From assembly GCA_964250215.1 (NCBI GenBank), contig CAXUEX010000165.1, forward strand, positions 1 through 6,136: a DNA stretch of 6,136 bases. Direction: 5' to 3'. This stretch comes from DAIDJM01 sp964250215 (lineage in GTDB: Bacteria; Pseudomonadota; Alphaproteobacteria; Acetobacterales; Acetobacteraceae). Numbering within the stretch: position 1 is the stretch's first letter; each line of letters begins with the position of its first letter. The notes below the pieces were generated by a model. It was not told where the DNA came from. It was given only the letters and a program-made list of their open reading frames with translations, and ran no database searches. Both the position numbers and the translations under genes were made by a program. Below are positions 1 through 6,136 of the stretch, piece after piece.

Positions 1-1373
1 GTGCCGCCGCGCGTGAGCACCACTTTCAGCGCCAGCATCAGGCGCGAGAGTTCGCCGCCGGAGGCGACGCGGCCGAGCGGGCCAGGCGTTTCGCCGGGGT
101 TGGCGGCGATCAGGAAGCGCACCGCATCGGCGCCGTGCGGCCCCCATTCGGCTTGCGGCAGTTCCGATACAGCAACCACAAAGCGCGCCTTTTCCAGACG
201 CAGCGGCGGCAATTCTCGCGCCACGGCCCGCTCCAGCTTTTGCGATTCGCGCTGGCGATGCGCGGTGAGCCGGCGCGCGGCTTCGGCGAAGCGCGCGCGG
301 GCGCTTGTCGCCGCATCGGCAAGGCCGGCGATCTCGGCTTCGGAAAAATCCAGCGCGGCCAGACGGGCACGCAAATCGGTCAGAAATGCCGGCAATTGCA
401 GAACCGGAACGCCGTGCTTGCGGCCGGCCGCGCGCAGCGCGAACAGCCGCTCTTCCGTCTGTTCCAGGCGGCGCGGATCGGGTTCGGCTGCGGCGGCAAG
501 CTGCGAAAGACAGGTTTCGGCTTCGGCAATCGCGTCCTCGGCGCGGCCGATCGCCGCCAGCGCCGGGGCGGCCGCGCCTTCCTCCGCGCCCGCTGGCAGC
601 AGCCGGCCCAGCGCCCGCGCGGCGGCGCGCAGGGAAGCGGCCGGACCACCATGCCGGCGATCGCGCGGCGCCAGTTCGGCGAGTGCCGCGGCAATCGCCT
701 CGGCGCGTTTCTCGGCTTGTTGCAAAAGCGTGCGCTGCGCCGCGAGCGCATCCTCCTCGCCTTCGCGCGGCGCCAGTTCGGCGAGTTCGGCGGTGGCATG
801 GCGCAGGAAATCTTCCTCGCGCCGGGCTTCGGCAATCGCGGCGAGCGCGCCGGCAAGGTTTTCCTCCGCGGCCCGCCATGCCCGATGGCGCGCGGCGAGT
901 TCGGCAGTCAGTTCCGGTTGCGTCCCAAACGCATCGAGCAGGCGCAAATGGCTGGCGGGATCGATCAGCCCCATCTGTTCGTGCTGGCCCTGCACTTCCA
1001 CGAGCATGGCCGCGATGCGGCGCAGGCTGGCCGCCCCCACCGGCTGATCGTTCACCCAGGCGCGGCTGCGGCCATCGCGCGCCAGGCTGCGGCGCAGCAC
1101 AATCTGTTCCTCGGCTGGAATACCGAGCTCTTCCAGCGCCGCATGCACCGGATGCGCCTCGGCCGCCGCGAAACAGGCGCTCACGCGCGCTTCGGCGGCA
1201 TCGCGGCGGATCAGCGTGGCATCGGCGCGCGCGCCGAGCGCCAAGCCGAGACTATCGAGCAGAATGGATTTGCCGGCCCCGGTTTCGCCGGTGAGCACGG
1301 TGAGGCCCTCGCCCAGCGCAATGTCCAATGTCTCGATGAGCACAACGTCTTTTATCGAGAGCTGGATCAACAT
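1..1373 (-). CDS. recN: DNA repair protein RecN (3' end cut by window edge)
   Basis: RecN is a cytoplasmic SMC-like ATPase that acts early in double-strand-break repair and helps load or use RecA. The window shows 457 whole residues from ATG (1371-1373) to the left edge, in an open frame. Family members have about 550, so roughly 100 are missing. Walker A is GETGAGKS (29-36) after MLIQLSIKDVVLIE, the standard RecN opening. The VQGQHEQ segment (127-133) corresponds to the Q-loop region. Residues of about 150 to 400 are Ala-, Glu-, Arg- and Leu-rich and fit the two coiled-coil arms. The ABC signature SGGELSR is at 438-444, close to the edge. Walker B and the D-loop must lie beyond the window. 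The start is 36 bases after the bamD stop; AAGGGG 14 bases upstream is only a weak Shine-Dalgarno and could partly pair with the nearby GCCC. A 24-base direct repeat lies inside the gene and is listed separately. Confidence 0.97.
   Translation of the reverse strand, partial: MLIQLSIKDVVLIETLDIALGEGLTVLTGETGAGKSILLDSLGLALGARADATLIRRDAAEARVSACFAAAEAHPVHAALEELGIPAEEQIVLRRSLARDGRSRAWVNDQPVGAASLRRIAAMLVEVQGQHEQMGLIDPASHLRLLDAFGTQPELTAELAARHRAWRAAEENLAGALAAIAEARREEDFLRHATAELAELAPREGEEDALAAQRTLLQQAEKRAEAIAAALAELAPRDRRHGGPAASLRAAARALGRLLPAGAEEGAAAPALAAIGRAEDAIAEAETCLSQLAAAAEPDPRRLEQTEERLFALRAAGRKHGVPVLQLPAFLTDLRARLAALDFSEAEIAGLADAATSARARFAEAARRLTAHRQRESQKLERAVARELPPLRLEKARFVVAVSELPQAEWGPHGADAVRFLIAANPGETPGPLGRVASGGELSRLMLALKVVLTRGG
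661..786. repeat. 24-base direct repeat inside recN
   Basis: Two identical 24-base copies lie at 661-684 and 763-786, offset by 102 bases, which is exactly 34 codons. Read on the minus strand both encode LAELAPR, at residues 197-203 and 231-237, in the coiled-coil arm of RecN. The repeat is in frame and does not disturb the gene. It may be a small tandem duplication whose middle has diverged, or chance in a low-complexity GC-rich coding region. Confidence 0.6.
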
Positions 1374-1409
1374 CAGCGTAGGGCGAGCCCCTTCACGCCT
1401 GCGCCGGCA

Positions 1410-2282
1410 TCAGAACACCGCGCCGACGGTGCGCGCAAAAAACCCGCGATGCGTGCCCTTGGCCGGCGCGGTGTGGCCGGCCACCTGGTCGGTCTCCACC
1501 AGCTCGTTCCACGCAGCCTGGTACCACGGGCTGCCGGGATAGTTATAGTTCAGCACCGAAGCCGTGCGCTTCGCCTCGCCGATCAGGCCCAGTTTCAGAT
1601 AAATCTCGGTCAGCCGCGCCAGCGCCTCGGGCGTGTGGTTCGTGGTCTGGTAATCGTCCACCACGCGCTGGTAGCGGCCGATCGCGGCGGCATACAGATG
1701 CTGTTTTTCGTAGTAGCGGCCGATCGCCATTTCCTTGCCGGCCAGATGGTCGCGGCAAAGGTCGATCTTCAGCCGCGCATCGCGGGCATAGGCGCTGTCG
1801 GGGAAGCGCGTCACCACTTCCTGCAAGGCCACCATCGCGTCCGATGTGCCTTTCTGGTCGCGCGAGATGTCGGCGATCTGCTCATAATAGCAAAGCGCGC
1901 GCAGATAATACGCGTAGGCAACATCCTTGCTGGAGGGATGAAGCTGGATGAAACGGTCGAGCTGCGAGACGGCTTCGGTGTAGCCGTTGCGGCGGTATTC
2001 GGTGTAGCCCTCCATGAGCTGCGCGTTCGTGGCCCAGGGCGAATACGGGTAATTCTGCTGGATGGCCTCGAAATGCTTCACGGCGGTGCCGTAGCTGCCC
2101 TTGCGCAGCGCATCGATGCCGTTGCTGTAGAGCAGCTCGGGCGATTCATCGCCCAGGCTCACCTTCGGCGCGTCGTCGTCGTCCTTGCTGCTCGTCCAGG
2201 GCAGCACGGAACGGATGGTGGCGCAGCCGCCCAGCAGCAGGAACACGGCCAGCGCGGCGGCGGGTTTGGCGGAGAATCTCAT
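1410..2282 (-). CDS. bamD: Outer membrane assembly lipoprotein BamD
   Basis: BamD (formerly ComL/YfiO) is the essential lipoprotein of the BAM complex, which folds and inserts beta-barrel proteins into the outer membrane. The predicted protein has 290 residues. It starts MRFSAKPAAA with a hydrophobic core AVFLLL and lipobox LGGC, so lipidation is expected at C20. Ala at +2 does not signal inner-membrane retention. After an acidic run DDDD (34-37) come about five TPR-like helical pairs. The first is near ELLYSNGIDALRKGSYGTAV (49-68), and others lie near 85-118, 122-163, 185-215 and 218-250, as in the BamD family. The C-terminus is basic (KGTHRGFFAR). The frame is open far upstream, but the signal peptide fixes the ATG at 2280-2282. 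No clear Shine-Dalgarno is visible before it; the preceding bases are TGGTGTAAAGCGGCGCGT, so translation may depend on coupling to lpxC, 41 bases upstream. The gene sits between lpxC and recN, as in many Alphaproteobacteria. Confidence 0.96.
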   Translation of the reverse strand: MRFSAKPAAALAVFLLLGGCATIRSVLPWTSSKDDDDAPKVSLGDESPELLYSNGIDALRKGSYGTAVKHFEAIQQNYPYSPWATNAQLMEGYTEYRRNGYTEAVSQLDRFIQLHPSSKDVAYAYYLRALCYYEQIADISRDQKGTSDAMVALQEVVTRFPDSAYARDARLKIDLCRDHLAGKEMAIGRYYEKQHLYAAAIGRYQRVVDDYQTTNHTPEALARLTEIYLKLGLIGEAKRTASVLNYNYPGSPWYQAAWNELVETDQVAGHTAPAKGTHRGFFARTVGAVF

Positions 2283-2323
2283 ACGCGCCGCTTTACACCA
2301 TGGCCGCGTGGTGCGGGAAGCAA

Positions 2324-3259
2324 TCAGGCGGCGGCGCGGGCCGACCAGGCAGGTTCCAGCGACACCAATCGCCAGGCGGCGTGATCGGCCATCAGCGCGC
2401 GAACCAGCCGGTTGTTCAGCGCGTGGCCGGTGCGGTGCGCCACGAAACGGCCGTGGATCGGGTGGCCGGCCAGCGCCAGATCGCCCACCGCGTCCTGCAG
2501 CTTGTGGCGCACGAATTCGTCGGGCGCGCGCAGGCCCTCGGGGTTCAGCACCGCGGCGCCATCCACCACCACGGCATTCTTCAGGCTGCCGCCGCGCGCC
2601 AGCCCGGCCTCCTGCAGCGCCTCGATCTCCGGCCGCATGGTGAAGGTGCGGGCATCGGCCAGCGCGTTGCGGAAGCTGCGCTCCGACAGGCGCAGGCTGA
2701 GCGCCTGGCGGCCGATGGCGGCGGCGGGAAAATCGATCGCCAGCGACATATCCAACGCCGTGCCCCCGGGCGCGGGCCGCAGCTCGGCCGAGGCGGGGCC
2801 CGCATCCACGCGCACCGGGCGCAACACCTCGATGGCCTGCGCCGGGGCGGCCAGATCGGCGATGCCGGCGCAGTCGATCAGGAACAGGAAGGGCGCGGCG
2901 GAGCCGTCGAACACCGGCACTTCCGGCCCATCCAGTGCGATCACCGCGTTGCCGATGCCGCAGGCGGAGAGCGCGGCCAGCAGGTGTTCCACCGTGGAGA
3001 CCCGGGCTTCCGGCCGATCGGGCAGGCACAGCATGGTGCAGAGCCGGCTTTCGCCCACCAGATCGTGGCGCGCCGGGATATCCAGGCCCAGATCGGTGCG
3101 GCGGAACACGATGCCGGTGCCGGCGCCGGCCGGGCGCAGTTCCAGCCGCACGCGCGCGCCGCTGTGCAGGCCGGTGCCGACGCAGGCGATGGCGGATTTC
3201 AGCGTGCGTTCGCAGGTGGGCGCGAGTGTGTCTGGCGAGAGGTCCGGCAGGCCGTCCAT
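2324..3259 (-). CDS. lpxC: UDP-3-O-acyl-N-acetylglucosamine deacetylase LpxC
   Basis: LpxC is the cytoplasmic zinc hydrolase that removes the acetyl group from UDP-3-O-acyl-GlcNAc, the committed step of lipid A synthesis. The protein has 311 residues, close to the usual size of about 305. It opens with the family start ERTLKSAIACVGTGLHSG (17-34). The zinc and catalytic residues are present: E91-H92 in VEHLLAAL (general base and zinc ligand), H252 and D256 in RHKLQDAVGD (zinc ligands, with K253), T205 in ARTF, and H279 in TGHALNN. Numbering equivalences to E. coli E78, H79, H238, D242 and H265 are from family knowledge. The ATG is chosen because it has a Shine-Dalgarno and gives the normal length; an in-frame TTG 14 codons upstream is a less likely start. 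One detail is unusual: ARTF is followed by TM where GF is common. The stop is 41 bases before bamD, which suggests co-transcription. Confidence 0.98.
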   Translation of the reverse strand: MDGLPDLSPDTLAPTCERTLKSAIACVGTGLHSGARVRLELRPAGAGTGIVFRRTDLGLDIPARHDLVGESRLCTMLCLPDRPEARVSTVEHLLAALSACGIGNAVIALDGPEVPVFDGSAAPFLFLIDCAGIADLAAPAQAIEVLRPVRVDAGPASAELRPAPGGTALDMSLAIDFPAAAIGRQALSLRLSERSFRNALADARTFTMRPEIEALQEAGLARGGSLKNAVVVDGAAVLNPEGLRAPDEFVRHKLQDAVGDLALAGHPIHGRFVAHRTGHALNNRLVRALMADHAAWRLVSLEPAWSARAAA

Positions 3260-3270
3260 ACGGGGGCGCG

Positions 3271-3276
3271 TTCCTT
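3271..3276 (-). promoter_or_regulatory. Ribosome binding site of lpxC
   Basis: AAGGAA on the minus strand lies 11 bases before the ATG at 3257-3259. It supports that ATG over the in-frame TTG at 3299-3301, which would place both this site and the leader hairpin inside the coding region. Confidence 0.65.
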
Positions 3277-3283
3277 CGTGGGG

Positions 3284-3310
3284 GCTTCCGGTGGAAACCA
3301 ACCGGTAAGC
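3284..3310 (-). promoter_or_regulatory. Hairpin in the lpxC mRNA leader
   Basis: The minus-strand RNA can fold into a hairpin with an 11-pair stem. GCUU pairs with AAGC, CCGGU with ACCGG, and GG with CC, closed by a UUU loop; one A and one U are bulged. The stem ends 7 bases before the AAGGAA ribosome binding site of lpxC. It has no trailing U-run, so it is not an intrinsic terminator. A role in lpxC translation or mRNA stability is possible but unproven. The pairing was done by hand. Confidence 0.45.
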
Positions 3311-3348
3311 TTCACGCCGGTTGTAGCCGCCGCGTTGCGCGCCGCGCG

Positions 3349-3420
3349 AGTCAAGCTTTGTTGCCGCATATTACGGGGCAAAAGGCTGATATTGCAGCAA
3401 TTTTTGCAGTGCTAATTGGT
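3349..3420 (-). promoter_or_regulatory. AT-rich promoter-like island upstream of lpxC
   Basis: This stretch is markedly richer in A and T than the coding DNA around it, and it lies in the 224-base gap between ftsZ and lpxC. That is where a separate promoter for lpxC-bamD-recN would be expected. On the minus strand it contains TTGCTG and TAATAT separated by 21 bases, and further down TTGACT, with TACAAC 23 bases beyond it. Both spacings are too long for a standard sigma-70 promoter, so no exact boxes are assigned. On the plus strand the palindrome TTGCAGCAA (3392-3400) and a second TTGCAG 12 bases away (3404-3409) could be an operator. Promoter function is inferred from composition and position only. 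Confidence 0.4.
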
Positions 3421-3448
3421 GCGCGCGCGGCTTGCCGGACGGCGGCGT

Positions 3449-3461
3449 GGCAGCCGCTGCC
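3449..3461. repeat. GC-rich inverted repeat after ftsZ
   Basis: GGCAGCCGCTGCC is a perfect inverted repeat centred about 30 bases downstream of the ftsZ stop codon. As RNA it could form a short stem of five or six pairs in an already GC-rich stretch. No run of U follows on the minus strand, so it does not qualify as a standard intrinsic terminator. It could be a weak pause site or an mRNA 3'-end stabiliser, or it may mean nothing. Confidence 0.35.
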
Positions 3462-3483
3462 CGGCGCTGGCGCGGACCGGCGA

Positions 3484-4833
3484 TCAGGAGGTTTGGCGGC
3501 GCAGGAAGGCGGGAATCTCCAGGCCGGCGTTTTCGCTCTCGGCGCCGGCCGCGCGCACCAGGGCCGCGGGTTCGGGCGCCATCTGCGGTTCCGTGCGCTC
3601 CGGCTCGGCGGCTTGCCGGCGCGTCATCATGCGGAACAGGCTGCGGTGCTGACCCGGCGGCGGGGCGGCGGGGCGTGCGGCGGGTTCGGTGAACAGCGTG
3701 CCGCGCACCGCTTGCGTGGCCGGATCGGGCGCGTTCGCGGCCGCCATGGCCGGCTCCGGCTCGGCTTCCAGCACCGGCGCGGTGGCCTGCACGGCAACCG
3801 GCGCGCCCCCACCCACGGCAACAAGGCGGGGGCGCGCGGCTTCGGCGCTTGTCTGTTGCACCTGCGTATCTATGCCGGTGGCCACCACGCTCACGCGGAT
3901 GCGGCCGGCGAGCGCATCGTCCACCGCACTACCGAAGATGATGTTCGCGTCCTCGATCACTTCCTCGCGGATGCGGTTGGTGGCCTGGTCCACTTCGTAC
4001 AGCGTCATGTCCTCGCCGCCGGTGATGTTGATCAGCAGGCCGCGGGCGCCGGCCATGTTGGTGTCTTCCAGCAACGGATTGTTGATCGCGGCCTCGGCGG
4101 CGCGGATCGCGCGGTTTTCGCCGTCGGCCTCGCCGGTGCCCATCATGGCTTTGCCCATCTCGGCCATCACGGTGCGGATATCGGCGAAATCGAGGTTAAC
4201 CAGCCCGGGCGAGACCATCAAGTCCGTCACGCCGCGCACGCCCATATACAGCACATGGTCGGCCATCTTGAAAGCTTCGCGCCAGCCGGTTTTCTCATTG
4301 GCTATGCGGAACAGGTTCTGGTTCGGGATCACAATCAGCGTATCGACGTATTGCTGCAGGTCGGCAATGCCGGCATCGGCCGATTTGGCGCGCCGGCTGC
4401 CTTCGAAATTGAACGGCTTCGTCACCACGCCCACGGTGAGAATGCCGCGTTCGCGCGCCATGCGGGCGATCACCGGTGCAGCCCCGGTGCCCGTGCCGCC
4501 GCCCATGCCGGCAGTGATGAACACCATGTGCGCGCCATCCAGGTGCCGCGCGAGCTCGTCGGCCGCTTCTTCCGCCGCGGCGCGGCCCACATCGGGCTTG
4601 GCGCCGGCGCCGAGCCCTTGCGTCAGATGCGGCCCGAGCTGGATGCGGCGATCGGAGCGGCTGTGCATCAGCTGCTGCGCATCGGTGTTGGCAACCACGA
4701 AATCCACGCCCTTCAATTCGAGCTGGATCATGTTGTCCACCGCGTTCGTGCCCCCGCCGCCCACGCCGATCACGGTGATGCGCGGCGTGAAATCGGTAGG
4801 TTGCAGGCGCGGAATTTCCAGGCGCAGCGTCAT
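3484..4833 (-). CDS. ftsZ: Cell division GTPase FtsZ
   Basis: FtsZ is a tubulin-like GTPase that polymerises into the Z-ring at the division site. The ORF encodes 449 residues. The N-terminal GTPase domain begins near ITVIGVGGGGTNAVDN (19-34) and carries the tubulin signature GGGTGTG (111-117). The synergy loop T7, NLDFAD (213-218), provides the acidic residues that complete the active site of the next subunit. The C-terminal globular domain ends near residue 323. An Ala/Pro-rich linker of about 115 residues follows, then the conserved terminal peptide LEIPAFLRR (438-446), which binds FtsA and other partners. The ATG is well supported: GGAGGAG lies 8 bases upstream, and the N-terminus has the expected short extension before the first beta strand. 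The gene follows ftsA directly and may share its transcript. The linker contains a basic island, RSLFRMMTRRQ (397-407), noted separately. Identity is essentially certain. Confidence 0.99.
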   Translation of the reverse strand: MTLRLEIPRLQPTDFTPRITVIGVGGGGTNAVDNMIQLELKGVDFVVANTDAQQLMHSRSDRRIQLGPHLTQGLGAGAKPDVGRAAAEEAADELARHLDGAHMVFITAGMGGGTGTGAAPVIARMARERGILTVGVVTKPFNFEGSRRAKSADAGIADLQQYVDTLIVIPNQNLFRIANEKTGWREAFKMADHVLYMGVRGVTDLMVSPGLVNLDFADIRTVMAEMGKAMMGTGEADGENRAIRAAEAAINNPLLEDTNMAGARGLLINITGGEDMTLYEVDQATNRIREEVIEDANIIFGSAVDDALAGRIRVSVVATGIDTQVQQTSAEAARPRLVAVGGGAPVAVQATAPVLEAEPEPAMAAANAPDPATQAVRGTLFTEPAARPAAPPPGQHRSLFRMMTRRQAAEPERTEPQMAPEPAALVRAAGAESENAGLEIPAFLRRQTS

Positions 4834-4841
4834 GGCGTGGG

Positions 4842-4848
4842 CTCCTCC
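4842..4848 (-). promoter_or_regulatory. Ribosome binding site of ftsZ
   Basis: On the minus strand GGAGGAG lies 8 bases before the ftsZ ATG. It is the strongest Shine-Dalgarno match in the window and fixes the ftsZ start. Its strength fits the need for far more FtsZ than FtsA from a shared message; that last point is inference. Confidence 0.88.
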
Positions 4849-4891
4849 AGGCGGATCGGTGTTTGGTTTGCAGGCGCGGGTTCATGGCCGG

Positions 4892-6136
4892 TCAGACCCT
4901 GTCCCGCAGGAAGGCAACGATCCGGCTGAGCAGACTACCGGATGGTGCCGAGTCGAGTTCAATATCCGCAAGCGTGCGGCCGCCGCCGGCAGCCCAGGCA
5001 AGCAGGCCGCAGGCGACGGCGAATGCGGGCCCCGCGGCGGCATCGGCGAGATCGCGCAACGGCGCCGGCCGGCCCAGCCGCACCGGGCGTTCCAGGATGC
5101 GGGACGCAAGTTCGCGGCAGCCGACGAGCTGCGAGGCGCCGCCCACCAGCACCACCCGGCCAGCGCCGGCGCGGCCAAGCCCCGCATTGTCCAGCCGCTC
5201 CCGCAACATCTCGAAGGTTTCTTCCAGCCGCGGCCGGATGATGCGGATCACCATGCTGCGCGGCACTTTCGCGAACTGGTCGCCATCCTCGCCGATCATC
5301 TGCACCGGCAGCAGTTCGCGCTCGTCGTCCTGGCAGACTTGCGTGGTGCCATATAGGGTTTTCAGCCGCTCGGCATTCTCGATCGGTGTAGCGAGGCCGC
5401 TGGCCAGATCGCGCGTCACATGATGGCCGCCGATGCCGATCTGCGCCGTGTGCAGCAACTGGCCTTCGCCGAACACGGCCAGGCTGGTGGTCCCGCCGCC
5501 CATGTCGATCACCGTCGCGCCGAGCTCGCGCTCGTCCTCCACCAGGCAGGAGAGCCCGGCGGCGAAGGGCGCGGAGACGAGTTCGGAAATTTCGAGATCG
5601 CACCGCCCAACCGCGGCGCCGAGATTGCGCAGCGCCATGGATAGCGCATCCACCACGTGCAGCTTGGCCGAGAGCACGTCGCAATGATGGCCGCGCGGAT
5701 CGGCGACGCCCGAGGTCTCATCCACGGAGAAAGATACGGCAAGGGAATGGACGGTTTCGCGGCCTTCGGTGCTGGCGCGGGCGCGGCCTTCCGCGATCAC
5801 GCGGCGCACATCGGATTCCGCCACCGCGCGGCCGCCCACCGGCCATTGCACATTGAACAGCCGCGATTCCGGCGTGCCGCAGGAAAGGTTCACGGCCACG
5901 TTGCGCAGCCGGTAATCCGCCATGTCCTCGGCCATGGCGATGGCGGCGCGGATGCCGCGCTCGGCTTCCTCCAGATCGGTGATCCCGCCGCCCCGCACGC
6001 CGCGCGCGCGCGTGAAGCCGCTGCCCAGCACGCGCAGCGTGCCATCGGATTCGCTGCGGCCGATCAGGCAGGCGATTTTCGTGCTGCCGATATCCAGCAC
6101 GCCGAACGGCCCGGCGCGGATGCTGCGCGGCCGCGC
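4892..6136 (-). CDS. ftsA: Cell division protein FtsA (5' end cut by window edge)
   Basis: FtsA is an actin-like ATPase that tethers FtsZ polymers to the inner membrane and recruits later divisome proteins. The window shows 414 residues up to a TGA stop. Counting from the first visible residue, the phosphate-1 strand is FGVLDIGSTK (11-20), followed by the FtsA-specific 1C region (about 90-180). Phosphate-2 is VIDMGGGTTS (209-218), the GIGGHHVT segment lies at 234-241, and the adenosine motif VVLVGGASQ is at 328-336. The last residues, SLLSRIVAFLRDRV (401-414), form the amphipathic membrane-targeting helix expected at the FtsA C-terminus. A GTG at 6098-6100 is in frame, but it falls inside the first conserved beta strand. 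The frame is open upstream to the window edge (RPRSIRAGPFG precedes it), so the true start lies outside; from family lengths I infer about 10 to 30 missing residues. The gene is 58 bases upstream of ftsZ, the usual dcw arrangement. All expected motifs are intact. Confidence 0.97.
   Translation of the reverse strand, partial: ARPRSIRAGPFGVLDIGSTKIACLIGRSESDGTLRVLGSGFTRARGVRGGGITDLEEAERGIRAAIAMAEDMADYRLRNVAVNLSCGTPESRLFNVQWPVGGRAVAESDVRRVIAEGRARASTEGRETVHSLAVSFSVDETSGVADPRGHHCDVLSAKLHVVDALSMALRNLGAAVGRCDLEISELVSAPFAAGLSCLVEDERELGATVIDMGGGTTSLAVFGEGQLLHTAQIGIGGHHVTRDLASGLATPIENAERLKTLYGTTQVCQDDERELLPVQMIGEDGDQFAKVPRSMVIRIIRPRLEETFEMLRERLDNAGLGRAGAGRVVLVGGASQLVGCRELASRILERPVRLGRPAPLRDLADAAAGPAFAVACGLLAWAAGGGRTLADIELDSAPSGSLLSRIVAFLRDRV

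Noticed and set aside
1381..1391. Small GGGC-GCCC inverted repeat between bamD and recN as a terminator
   Set aside because: The stem is only four pairs with a two-base loop and no U-run, and recN starts immediately after it.
135..2384. Very long plus-strand open frame of 749 codons across recN and bamD
   Set aside because: It is exactly antisense to two recognisable conserved genes. Its product is Arg/Gly/Ala/His/Gln-rich with no family resemblance. Long antisense frames are common in GC-rich genomes with strong codon bias.
2283..3029. Open frame continuing upstream of bamD in the same reading frame
   Set aside because: The extension runs through lpxC in another frame and is Arg/Gly/Ala-rich. 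The BamD signal peptide and lipobox begin at the ATG at 2280-2282, so a longer protein is not credible.
3260..3301. TTG start giving LpxC 14 extra N-terminal residues
   Set aside because: The downstream ATG has AAGGAA at 11 bases and gives the usual family N-terminus and length. The upstream extension has no conserved character and overlaps the leader hairpin.
4194..4201. GGTTAACC palindrome as a possible CtrA-type site
   Set aside because: It has a single TTAA rather than a spaced pair, and it encodes the conserved LVNL of the FtsZ T7 loop.
2935..4929. Plus-strand open frame of 664 codons across lpxC and ftsZ
   Set aside because: It is a shadow of ftsZ and lpxC, which carry unmistakable motifs on the other strand. 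It shows no domain of its own and its composition is low in complexity.
3689..5356. Plus-strand open frame of 555 codons across ftsZ and ftsA
   Set aside because: It is antisense to conserved genes, Ser/Ala/Pro/Arg-rich, with no recognisable motif.
6098..6100. GTG as the FtsA start codon
   Set aside because: It falls inside the first conserved strand (FGVLDIGSTK), and the frame stays open upstream with FtsA-like residues.

Overview
This is a GC-rich chromosomal segment from a Gram-negative bacterium. It carries the 3' part of a division and cell wall (dcw) cluster followed by outer-membrane and DNA-repair genes. All five genes lie on the minus strand. In transcription order they are ftsA (5' end outside the window), ftsZ, lpxC, bamD and recN (3' end outside the window). 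This order, together with the FtsA, FtsZ and LpxC sequences, is typical of Alphaproteobacteria. The style of the proteins suggests Rhodospirillales, possibly Acetobacteraceae, but that finer placement is an inference from memory of the families.

Layout, read along the minus strand from the right edge. FtsA fills the right end and stops at 4892. A 58-base gap holding a strong Shine-Dalgarno leads to ftsZ (4833 to 3484). A 224-base gap follows, the only sizeable intergenic region. It holds a GC-rich inverted repeat just after ftsZ, an AT-rich promoter-like island, and an 11-bp hairpin immediately before the ribosome binding site of lpxC. Then come lpxC (3259 to 2324), a 41-base gap, bamD (2282 to 1410), a 36-base gap, and recN from 1373 to the left edge. 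The tight spacing suggests that lpxC, bamD and recN are co-transcribed, possibly from a promoter of their own after ftsZ.

The genes join septum formation to envelope growth. FtsA anchors FtsZ polymers to the inner membrane at mid-cell. LpxC commits UDP-GlcNAc precursor to lipid A synthesis. BamD is the essential lipoprotein of the machine that inserts outer-membrane beta-barrels. RecN is an SMC-like protein for double-strand-break repair. I see no mobile element, CRISPR array, RNA gene or novel defence system. This is a conserved core region. The points worth a second look are the ftsZ-lpxC intergenic region and a few small protein-level details.
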